Made by a program: the position numbers and the translations under genes
Assembly: GCA_900544235.1 (NCBI GenBank)
Contig: UQUL01000063.1
Location: 1-7,568, forward strand
Direction: 5' to 3'
Source: an uncultured Collinsella sp.
Lineage (GTDB): Bacteria > Actinomycetota > Coriobacteriia > Coriobacteriales > Coriobacteriaceae
DNA: 7,568 nt
Notes under the pieces: model-generated
The model's database searches: none
What the model was told of the DNA's origin: nothing
The model's input: the letters and a program-made list of their open reading frames with translations, nothing else
In this document: piece after piece, positions 1 through 5,517 of the stretch
Layout of the letters: each line of letters opens with the position of its first letter
Numbering within the stretch: the first letter of the stretch is position 1

Positions 1-60
1 GTCGTCTACCGCGGCGACATCGTCCTCGGCGGCGGTACCGTTACGGCAGCCATCAAGTAG
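1..60 (+). CDS. mnmA: C-terminal end of tRNA-specific 2-thiouridylase MnmA (partial)
   Basis: Reading frame 1 is open from the window edge to a TAG stop at 58-60 and gives 19 residues, VVYRGDIVLGGGTVTAAIK. The pattern hydrophobic-V-Y-x-G-[DE]-x-x-LGGG followed by a short variable tail is how MnmA (TrmU) proteins end; E. coli and Bacillus MnmA both have a Y-x-G-E/D-x-x-LGGG segment close to the C-terminus. MnmA is a cytoplasmic enzyme that thiolates U34 of the tRNAs for Lys, Glu and Gln. Only the tail is visible, so no catalytic residue can be checked. The gene converges on the HTH-kinase gene, with just eight bases between the two stop codons and no good terminator between them. The assignment rests on one short motif and is moderately sure. 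Confidence 0.6.
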   Translation, partial: VVYRGDIVLGGGTVTAAIK

Positions 61-68
61 GCGCGGGA

Positions 69-1442
69 TTATCGCCGCACGTGTCGAAGCACTTCAACAG
101 CAGCATTCACCTCGATAACGCGACGCTCCAGGCCGCGGCGAATGGCCTCGAGCCGGCCCTCCGCCGTCGCCCATTCGCTCTGCGAAAGAATCTCGATCGC
201 CTCATCAACAAATCCGTTGAGCCTCGATGAATCGAACCAATCGAGTGAGTCCGCAAGCGCCAGCTGGACGGAAGGGTCGGGCCCAAACGGCTTAGTGGAA
301 AACCCAAACTCCCCAGCTGCGAGCACGGCAGTTGGTACGTTGTACCACAGGCAGTTGCCGCTATCGAACAGCGGAGCAGGTTTTATCTCCAGGGTGTCAA
401 CATTACGGATGATGCCGAAGTTTCGCCAATGGCGGTCGCTGTTGGCCAAAAGGGCATCGCAGACAATCATCTGCGACATAGACCTTCTCACAGCGGCCTC
501 ATCGGCACCATGCTTGCCAAGGTAGCGACAGTATCGATCGTATGTCGAGCTTCCTCGCTGGCCGCCAAGGGCGTTCTTAACGTAAACAGCCGGAACGTAT
601 TCCTCGCGGCCATCAAGAAAGTCATCGCACAGACACACAGGGCCATCGAACATCCGCTCAACCGTATAAGGAACAAATTCGCCCACCGACAGCAAGCGAC
701 GATGTAGAGCCGTTGCAACCGCCTCGTTAAAGGGACGCTGATCGTCCATCCCGCGCCCTTTAGCCAAAACGCGAATGCCGTTTCGGATCATCCACGATTT
801 AGGAAGCTCGCCCTCGGACGTGTTATCCGGATTTTTAAGACCGATGCCTTCCAGCCAACCCGAACGCTCTTCGGGCGCCGATCGCTCAAATTCGTTCTCA
901 AAGTAATTGATGTTTTGCCATTTGAGTTCGGCGCAATCGGCCGGCCGCAGCCAATAGCAATCCGAAAGCGAGAGGCCCAGGCACCGAACCGGAACCTCGA
1001 TGCCACTGGCAATTCCCAGTTCACGATAGCGCGAGACGAGTCCGGGACGGACGTCAGGCACCGACCGATGGCCCCACCACACGTTGAGCTCCCGTTTATT
1101 CACCGTTGGAGAAGAGCTCGAGCACGTGCCAAACGGCATTCGTTGCGCATCGAGGACCTCGGCGATTTCGAAGGGAAACTCGCGCGTCGGATCAAATGAG
1201 ACATACGTGACCTCATGGTCGGCGGACATCAGCGTAAACTTGCGTCCCACATCGGCTGCAGGACGGCGCCCTCGTTTGCGGACCTTTTGATAGGCGATCG
1301 CAGAATCATACTCAATCATCTTCCGTCCGCCCACAATATCGCACGCGAGCGTTCCCGATGCGGCAAGTTGAGATATGCGGGCTTTCGTAACGCCCAACAG
1401 GTGGGCAGCATCACCCATAGACAAGTACTCAGATGTATCCAT
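69..1442 (-). CDS. HTH (excisionase/AlpA-type) fused to HipA-like Ser/Thr kinase
   Basis: The product is 457 residues from the ATG at 1442. I prefer this start because AAGGTG lies nine bases upstream; the GTG at 1454 and ATG at 1451 overlap that site. Residues about 5-58 look like an HTH_17/MerR-type DNA-binding domain (YLSMGDAAHLLGVTKARISQL, then a GGRK wing). Residues about 65-180 match the N-terminal part of stand-alone HipA-like proteins of Firmicutes and Actinobacteria, with a WWGHRSVP motif at 122-129 and GLSLSDCYW at 156-164. The kinase part has a putative ATP lysine K228 (LAKG), E240 in FNEA, a catalytic loop NSDRHWRNFG with D336 and N341, and a DFG-like PLFDSG with D360. All expected kinase residues are present, so it should be active. 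HipA kinases phosphorylate targets such as GltX in toxin-antitoxin systems, but the substrate here is unknown. No separate hipB is adjacent; the fused HTH may take that role (inference). Confidence 0.8.
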   Translation of the reverse strand: MDTSEYLSMGDAAHLLGVTKARISQLAASGTLACDIVGGRKMIEYDSAIAYQKVRKRGRRPAADVGRKFTLMSADHEVTYVSFDPTREFPFEIAEVLDAQRMPFGTCSSSSPTVNKRELNVWWGHRSVPDVRPGLVSRYRELGIASGIEVPVRCLGLSLSDCYWLRPADCAELKWQNINYFENEFERSAPEERSGWLEGIGLKNPDNTSEGELPKSWMIRNGIRVLAKGRGMDDQRPFNEAVATALHRRLLSVGEFVPYTVERMFDGPVCLCDDFLDGREEYVPAVYVKNALGGQRGSSTYDRYCRYLGKHGADEAAVRRSMSQMIVCDALLANSDRHWRNFGIIRNVDTLEIKPAPLFDSGNCLWYNVPTAVLAAGEFGFSTKPFGPDPSVQLALADSLDWFDSSRLNGFVDEAIEILSQSEWATAEGRLEAIRRGLERRVIEVNAAVEVLRHVRR

Positions 1443-1454
1443 ACGCCACATCAC

Positions 1455-1504
1455 CTTGTTAAGTATTCCAAACGTTAGGTTAATTAGTTACATACAGCAT
1501 AATA
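1455..1504 (-). promoter_or_regulatory. Putative promoter/operator region of the HTH-kinase gene
   Basis: This AT-rich stretch lies between the M42 terminator and the HTH-kinase start. On the minus strand it carries a TATTAT hexamer (1499-1504) that could be a -10 box. A -35 at 17 bases would fall on the terminator T-tract (1522-1527) and is a poor match. The plus strand has four GTTA repeats starting at 1458, 1474, 1479 and 1487, around a TTAATTA core. They could be binding sites for the gene's own HTH domain, but this is inference from position only. Confidence 0.25.
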
Positions 1505-1520
1505 CTAAACAGACTGAAGC

Positions 1521-1547
1521 GAAAAAAGGCCCGAGCAATCGGGCCTT
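1521..1547 (-). terminator. Intrinsic terminator of the M42 peptidase gene
   Basis: A perfect stem GGCCCGA (1528-1534) and TCGGGCC (1539-1545) with a GCAA loop is extended by two A-T pairs. On the minus strand it is followed by a run of six or more T. It begins about 36 bases after the M42 stop codon, so it should end that transcript before the HTH-kinase gene. Confidence 0.85.
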
Positions 1548-1582
1548 AGAGCAATTGGTCAGCCGAGTCGCAAGCTGCTCCC

Positions 1583-2611
1583 CTAGCGCTGTACGTAGGC
1601 GCGGACGAGCTCAAAGGTGTTACGCACACCGTCGATGTGGCTGCGCTCGTAGTTGTGGCTCGCGTACACGCCGGGGCCGATCAGACCATGGCGAATGTCG
1701 TAGCCGGCCGAGAGCGTGGCCTCGACGTCGGAGCCGTAGTGCGGGTACACATCGATGGCGTAATCGAGCTCCAGCTCGCGCGCGATGTTGGACAGCGTGG
1801 TCACCAGATCGTAATTGTAGGGGCCACCCGAATCCTTGGCGCAAATCGACACCATGCGCTCGGTGCAGCCCAGGTCGTCGCCCACGCAACCCATGTCAAC
1901 GCTGATCATCTCGCGCGTGTCGGCCGGCACGAAGGCGCCGCCGTGGCCGACCTCCTCGTACACGGTAAAGAGCAGGGACACCTTGCGCGAAAGCGACACC
2001 TCGCCGTCAGCAACGGCGCGGGCCAGACCCAGCAAAATCGACGCCGACAGCTTGTCATCCAGGAAGCGGCTCTTAATGTAGCCGCTCTCCGTCACCGTGG
2101 TACGCGGATCCATAGCGATGATGTCGCCCGTCTGAATGCCCAGCTCGAGCACGTCGTCCTTACTGTCGACGTTCTCGTCGAGCAGGATTTCCATGTTCTT
2201 CTCGATGGTCTTGACCGGCTCGTCGGCCACGTGCGCCGAGGGCTCGGTATTGAGGACCACACCCGTGTACACATTGCCGTCACGCGTGTAGACGGTGCAG
2301 TTCTCGCCATCGGCCGTAGACCACTGGTGCCCACCAAGCGTCGTGGGACGCAGGCGACCATTGTCCTTAATGGAGCGCACCATGGCGCCCAGGGTGTCGA
2401 CATGGCTCGCCAACACAAGCGGCTCGCCCTCGCCGCCAAGCTCAACCAGTACGTTGCCCTTATTGGAACGCTCGGGGCCAAAGCCCATATCGCGCAACGT
2501 TTCCATCAGGTAATCAGTCGCCGCACGGGTATAGCCCGTAGGCGAAGCAATCGAGGTAAGCGCCTTCAACTGGTCAGTAATATAGGAGAGCGTAGAATCC
2601 ATCTTGGACAC
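1583..2611 (-). CDS. M42 family metallopeptidase (deblocking/glutamyl aminopeptidase type)
   Basis: The product is 342 residues, the usual M42 size. I choose the GTG at 2611 (VSKMDSTLSYI) because AAGGG lies eight bases upstream; the ATG at 2602 is too far from it, and the longer open frame to 2725 has no conserved sequence. M42 enzymes are cytoplasmic di-metal aminopeptidases that often form tetrahedral 12-mers and trim short peptides. The metal and catalytic residues can be seen in order: H70 and D72 (SHVDTLG), the bridging Asp in LDDK (D185), the catalytic pair E219-E220 (YEEVGHGGA), D239 (SVDMG), and a C-terminal His (H319 or H325 in ASHNYERSH). Residues about 75-170 fit the PDZ-like insertion that shapes the oligomer. 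No signal peptide is visible. The gene stands alone, with a terminator after it and the fucO 3' repeat upstream. Exact substrate preference cannot be read from the sequence. Confidence 0.92.
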   Translation of the reverse strand: MSKMDSTLSYITDQLKALTSIASPTGYTRAATDYLMETLRDMGFGPERSNKGNVLVELGGEGEPLVLASHVDTLGAMVRSIKDNGRLRPTTLGGHQWSTADGENCTVYTRDGNVYTGVVLNTEPSAHVADEPVKTIEKNMEILLDENVDSKDDVLELGIQTGDIIAMDPRTTVTESGYIKSRFLDDKLSASILLGLARAVADGEVSLSRKVSLLFTVYEEVGHGGAFVPADTREMISVDMGCVGDDLGCTERMVSICAKDSGGPYNYDLVTTLSNIARELELDYAIDVYPHYGSDVEATLSAGYDIRHGLIGPGVYASHNYERSHIDGVRNTFELVRAYVQR

Positions 2612-2730
2612 CAAAGTCACCCTTTCATATCGAATTAAACCCACAGCAACAATACCACCGCGAACCATCTTTTTACCTAGCGAGATGACCCATCGACCTC
2701 TTTCGAACAGCGCCCGCCACGACAACGAGC

Positions 2731-2859
2731 CGGCGGGCCCCGCCCGTTAGTCCCAGAATCTTTCCGCAGGACAGAAGGAGGCCCCGCCGCACGTAGTGCG
2801 CAGCGGGGCCTCCGACATGTCCGAGGACGATTGTGGGGCTAACGGGCAGGGGCCCGCCG
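2731..2859. repeat. 129-bp nested inverted repeat downstream of fucO
   Basis: Two outer arms, 2731-2750 (CGGCGGGCCCCGCCCGTTAG) and 2839-2859, are reverse complements over 20 bases except for a single inserted base. They enclose about 88 bases that themselves contain a strong hairpin (2777-2813). The right arm starts eight bases past the fucO stop codon. I see no convincing flanking target duplication. It may be a structured 3' end, a REP/MITE-like element, or both. Confidence 0.75.
2777..2813 (-). terminator. Strong GC hairpin after fucO, probable terminator without a T-tract
   Basis: An 11-bp perfect stem (2777-2787 with 2803-2813) is continued by CGCAC/GTGCG (2788-2792 with 2796-2800), a three-base loop and a two-base bulge. 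It lies about 55 bases past the fucO stop. Neither strand shows a true T-run after the stem (minus strand reads TTCTGTCC), so it is not a classical intrinsic terminator, though it may still stop polymerase or protect the 3' end. A second palindromic fold at 2809-2826 (around GACATGTC) overlaps its right arm and would compete with it. Confidence 0.5.
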
Positions 2860-2866
2860 AACCAAG

Positions 2867-4033
2867 TTAGGCAGCCGGGCAGATCTTCTTGAAGAGTTCG
2901 ATGACGTCGTCGAGCGTCGCCTCGCGCGGGTTGCCCGGGAAGCAGGCGTCGGCCATGGCGTCCTTGGCCAGGACCTCGATCTCGTCAGCCTTCATGGCCT
3001 CGCAGACGTGCGGGATGTTCACGTCGGCGGAAAGCTGCTTGACGGCGGCGATAGCGGCGTCGGCGGCCTCGTCGGTGCTCATGCCCGTGGTGTCAACGCC
3101 CATGGCAACGGCAACCTTGGCCAGGCGCTCGGCGCAAACCGGCTTGTTGAACTCCATGGCGATCGGCAGCAGCATGGCGCAGGCGACGCCGTGCGGGGTG
3201 TCGTAGTGAGCGGACAGGGTGTGAGCCATGGCGTGGTCGATGCCCAGGCCGACGTTGGAGAAGCCCATGCCGGCGACATACTGGCCAAGAGCCATGCCCT
3301 CGCGGCCGGAGCCGGGCTGACCGGACTTGGCCTCGGCGACAGAGTCGCGCAGGTTCTCGCTGATCAGCTTAATGGCCTCAAAGTGGAACATGTCGGAGAG
3401 CTCCCAAGCGCCCTTGGTGGTGTAGCCCTCGATGGCGTGGGTCAGAGCGTCCATGCCAGTGGAAGCGGTCAGGCCGGCGGGCATGGAAGCCATCATGTCA
3501 GGATCGACGACGGCGACCTCGGGGGCGTCGTTGGTGTCGACGCACACGAACTTGCGGACCTTCTCGGGGTCGGTGATGACGTAGTTGATGGTCACCTCAG
3601 CGGCGGTACCGGCGGTCGTCGGCACGGCGATGGTGAACACGGCGTGGTTCTTAGTGGGAGCAACGCCCTCGAGGCTGCGGACATCGGCGAACTCAGGGTT
3701 GTTGATGATGATGCCGATGGCCTTGGCAGTGTCCATGGAGGAACCGCCACCGATGGTCACGATAGCGTCAGCCTCGGCGGCCTTAAAGGCCTCGACGCCG
3801 TCCTTGACGTTCTGGATGGTGGGGTTGGGCTTAATCTCGGAGTAGAGGCTCCAAGCGATGCCGGCGGCGTCGAGCTCGTCGGTCACCTTAGCGGTAACGC
3901 CAAACTTGACCAGATCGGGGTCGGAGCAGACGAAGATCTTCTTGTAGCCACGACGCTGGAGCTCGCCGGGGATCTCCTTGATGGCGCCGGAACCATGGTA
4001 AGAGATGGTGTTGAGAACGAAACGATTAGCCAT
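2867..4033 (-). CDS. fucO: Lactaldehyde reductase (FucO-type iron-containing alcohol dehydrogenase)
   Basis: The product is 388 residues, close to the 382-383 of E. coli FucO, and resembles it along its length: MANR at the start, long shared stretches such as NNPEFADVRSLEG (111-123) and TTAGTAAEVTINYVIT (139-154), and ALGQYVAGMGFSNVGLG (248-264). FucO reduces L-lactaldehyde to 1,2-propanediol with NADH in anaerobic fucose or rhamnose breakdown, in the cytoplasm. The nucleotide loop GGGS is at 95-98; the Fe ligands D195, H199, H267 and H281 are all present; D38 fits the Asp that favours NAD over NADP in E. coli FucO. A short insertion (about 239-243, QPGSG) explains most of the extra length. 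TAGGAGG six bases before the ATG is a strong ribosome site. No other fucose gene is in the window, so a related general short-chain alcohol role cannot be excluded. Confidence 0.92.
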   Translation of the reverse strand: MANRFVLNTISYHGSGAIKEIPGELQRRGYKKIFVCSDPDLVKFGVTAKVTDELDAAGIAWSLYSEIKPNPTIQNVKDGVEAFKAAEADAIVTIGGGSSMDTAKAIGIIINNPEFADVRSLEGVAPTKNHAVFTIAVPTTAGTAAEVTINYVITDPEKVRKFVCVDTNDAPEVAVVDPDMMASMPAGLTASTGMDALTHAIEGYTTKGAWELSDMFHFEAIKLISENLRDSVAEAKSGQPGSGREGMALGQYVAGMGFSNVGLGIDHAMAHTLSAHYDTPHGVACAMLLPIAMEFNKPVCAERLAKVAVAMGVDTTGMSTDEAADAAIAAVKQLSADVNIPHVCEAMKADEIEVLAKDAMADACFPGNPREATLDDVIELFKKICPAA

Positions 4034-4052
4034 TGATAGCCTCCTATCGTGC

Positions 4053-4075
4053 GCGGGGCACCCGTTACGCCCCGC
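4053..4075 (-). promoter_or_regulatory. Inverted repeat between the fucO -10 box and ribosome site
   Basis: A 7-bp perfect inverted repeat, GCGGGGC (4053-4059) and GCCCCGC (4069-4075), with a nine-base centre sits directly after the predicted -10. The expected transcription start (around 4069) falls inside it, so it may act as a DNA operator rather than as a full RNA hairpin. Its function is inferred from position. Confidence 0.35.
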
Positions 4076-4105
4076 ACTATAAGTCCCATCCTAACGCTTT
4101 TGAAA
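4076..4105 (-). promoter_or_regulatory. Predicted fucO promoter with overlapping operator-like motif
   Basis: On the minus strand TTTCAA (4100-4105) and TATAGT (4076-4081) are separated by 18 bases, a reasonable -35/-10 pair. The -35 overlaps the motif AACGCTTT (4093-4100 on the plus strand), which recurs in inverted orientation about 45 bases upstream at 4136-4143. A repressor bound here would block polymerase. Confidence 0.5.
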
Positions 4106-4132
4106 CAAAAAACACGTGAGAACGTCAAAGGT

Positions 4133-4148
4133 GTTAAAGCGTTTCAAC
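4133..4148. promoter_or_regulatory. CG-centred near-palindrome, LacI/CcpA-like operator candidate
   Basis: GTTAAAGCGTTTCAAC is a 16-bp near-palindrome with six of eight matching half-site positions and a central CG, the layout of LacI-family operators. It lies upstream of the predicted fucO -35 and shares AAAGCGTT with the second motif at 4093-4100. It does not match the Bacillus cre consensus well, so a local sugar repressor is a better guess than CcpA. The regulator is not in the window. Confidence 0.4.
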
Positions 4149-4445
4149 AGAATAACAAAGCCCTAGTCCTTCCCTCCCGACAGCAGCGAAGGCTAGATTA
4201 TAGGAGCAATCGCCCAAAGAATACGACCGACTCAGTCTATAAATTGTTTCTATTTTAGCAATATATGTTTGACAATACGTTTATAAAAAGATACTTTGTA
4301 GTGAATAACATGCATGCAGCAAATAACGTCATTCATTTTGTTAGAAATTGCCCATGCGGTTATTGCAGCTGCATCTACTGCAACGTACGGCGTAATTCTC
4401 CGCACGAAGCAGAAGACGGTTCCAATTCGATCGAGGCGATGACAC
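4149..4445. other. AT-rich intergenic region, no supported gene
   Basis: Base composition changes from GC-rich to visibly AT-rich here. Two short open frames (4265-4456 plus, 4250-4474 minus) have no ribosome site or recognisable sequence and are not called. The only clear signal is a perfect -35 hexamer near 4269, described separately. The stretch probably marks the left side of an acquired segment. Confidence 0.5.
4269..4297 (+). promoter_or_regulatory. Possible promoter of the 4446 gene
   Basis: A perfect TTGACA (4269-4274) is followed after 17 bases by TACTTT (4292-4297), or after 15 by GATACT (4290-4295). The -35 is ideal but either -10 is weak. It would give a leader of about 140 bases before the 4446 start, containing a small inverted repeat TTGCAG/CTGCAA (4363-4383). 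Confidence 0.35.
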
Positions 4446-4985
4446 ATGGTGGCTAGTGGTCCTAAATCGAGCAAGACGGCTACAAACGAATATCAAATCT
4501 CAATTGAAGGTAACCCTTATCCGCATACTCTGGCTCTCATCAACCCAGCGGGAGACAACCTCAACATCAAAAAACATGGGTTCACGGGTCCACTAGGACA
4601 GCTATTGAGTCTTAAATATACCGTTTATGACGATGCAAATGAAAAACTCTTCACTGTCGTCGACGGTGGTTTTAGCAACATGCCCAGGGTTGCGCTCATC
4701 ATCGAACACGAGGAAGTTGCGGTGTTTGATTATGGCCTAAACAGACTTGAGATGAAGTGCGTAACGAACATACCGAATTACACAATAAAAGGTAACTTCC
4801 TATTTGGAGATTACGATATATTCAGCCAACGGGAAGTGAAGCTATCTTCAGTTATCGTCCTTCAATGTGATAAACAATCGTGCTTTAGCGTACAGGTTTT
4901 GGATAAAGCCGAATTAGCCGCCGCAATTGGAATGCCTACAGCCATTGCCCTTCTTAGGGCTCGGATTGAAGAGCATCTCGAATAA
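4446..4985 (+). CDS. Hypothetical protein, possible LURP-one/Tubby-like fold
   Basis: The product is 179 residues, with ATG preceded by GAGGCG at seven bases. No signal peptide or membrane segment is visible. I do not recognise the family with certainty. The middle part (about 50-140) is a series of short beta-like stretches: LSLKYTVYDDANEKLFTVVD, then VALIIEHEEVAVFDYG, then NYTIKGNFLFGDYDIF. This alternation of a 'value carried by a D-x-x-G/N turn' resembles LURP-one-related and phospholipid-scramblase-like proteins of bacteria. A hydrophobic helix near the C-terminus (about 154-177, AAAIGMPTAIALL) fits the central helix of that fold. The role of such proteins in bacteria is unknown. Base composition is clearly more AT-rich than in the flanking fucO and DUF1275 genes, and a transposase remnant follows, so acquisition by transfer is likely. 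It is transcribed away from both neighbours and stands alone. Confidence 0.65.
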   Translation: MVASGPKSSKTATNEYQISIEGNPYPHTLALINPAGDNLNIKKHGFTGPLGQLLSLKYTVYDDANEKLFTVVDGGFSNMPRVALIIEHEEVAVFDYGLNRLEMKCVTNIPNYTIKGNFLFGDYDIFSQREVKLSSVIVLQCDKQSCFSVQVLDKAELAAAIGMPTAIALLRARIEEHLE

Positions 4986-5433
4986 ATCGCAAAAAGCAGT
5001 TCGTAGCAACATTCAGGAGTTAGATAGTTTTTTTTCCTGGCTCCTGGAACTGTATTGCATAGTCTGCAAATTGTTCAAAACCATGTCCATGATCCGCAGT
5101 AATGGCGGTATGCTTTTTCATCTCCTGCGTAAACGCTACTTTCAAAAAGGATATCGAAACACTATCTTAATTGTTGCAAGACTCATCCAGACTAATAATA
5201 GAATAGCTGCTCAGAAAGACTCTACAAAGCAATAAAGAGGACAGTTCTCCGCCTTGATTGTCAACTTGATTACTGTCGTCTTATTTTGAATAAAAAGCTC
5301 TGGCATATGTCCATCCCCTCAACTAATAATTATATCTAGAAAGATGACATTTTTATTCTATAGCCTCAAGCAGCACGCTTTGCTGACGTCAAATCTTGTT
5401 ATTACAAACATTCACCTTAGCGCTTAAGACTCC
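4986..5433. other. AT-rich intergenic region with a transposase remnant
   Basis: Apart from the decayed transposase fragment (5020-5166) I see no gene here. The plus-strand open frame 4927-5235 overlaps the 3' end of the 4446 gene in another frame and has no coding character. A T8 run (5028-5035) lies about 45 bases after the 4446 stop but has no good stem before it. Stretches 5240-5430 are AT-rich with no clear structure. Confidence 0.5.
5020..5166 (-). pseudogene. Remnant of an IS30-like transposase (DDE region)
   Basis: Between two in-frame stops the minus strand reads 48 residues, including FTQEMKKHTAITADHGHGF followed by EQFADYAIQF. The pattern hydrophobic-T-x-D-H/N-G-x-x-F is the segment around the second catalytic Asp of IS30-family transposases (compare T-x-D-N-G-K-E-F-A). 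The usual Glu before Phe is Gly here, there are stops on both sides, no start codon or terminal repeats are visible, and the typical downstream W-x-R-G-x-N-E-N motif is missing. This is a small decayed piece at most; the family call rests on one motif. Confidence 0.35.
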
Positions 5434-5463
5434 AAAAAAGGGGCGGCCGAGATGGCCGTCCCC
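5434..5463 (-). terminator. Intrinsic terminator of the DUF1275 gene
   Basis: The stem GGGGCGGCC (5440-5448) pairs with GGCCGTCCCC (5454-5463) with one bulged base and a five-base loop. On the minus strand six T follow directly (5434-5439). It lies about 55 bases after the DUF1275 stop, after a smaller hairpin AAGGGG/CCCCTT at 5488-5503. Confidence 0.85.
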
Positions 5464-5517
5464 TCCCCAATAGTGATCAGTGCGACAAAGGGGCCAGCCC
5501 CTTGCCGCATCCTGCCG

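Noticed and set aside
1637..2638. Long plus-strand open frame (333 codons) opposite the M42 gene
   Set aside because: It is a shadow of the GC-rich M42 gene: His/Arg/Val-rich composition, no ribosome site and no family similarity, while the opposite strand has a full set of metal ligands.
2612..2725. N-terminal extension of the M42 peptidase to 2725
   Set aside because: The extension lacks family similarity and a ribosome site, whereas AAGGG is well placed for the GTG at 2611.
3008..4036. Long plus-strand open frame (342 codons) opposite fucO
   Set aside because: Gly/Val/Asp/His-rich antisense shadow of fucO, whose protein matches its family end to end.
4133..4148. Classical Bacillus-type cre site
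   Set aside because: The central CG is present but the outer positions do not match the cre consensus, so only a generic LacI-family operator is proposed.
4265..4456. 63-codon plus-strand open frame with a Cys-rich segment (CPCGYCSCIYC)
   Set aside because: The cysteine cluster looked like a metal site, but there is no ribosome site, the start overlaps a likely -35 box, and spacing fits no known family; not supported.
4927..5235. 102-codon plus-strand open frame overlapping the 4446 gene end
   Set aside because: No ribosome site, out of frame with the upstream gene, and the opposite strand shows transposase-like sequence instead.
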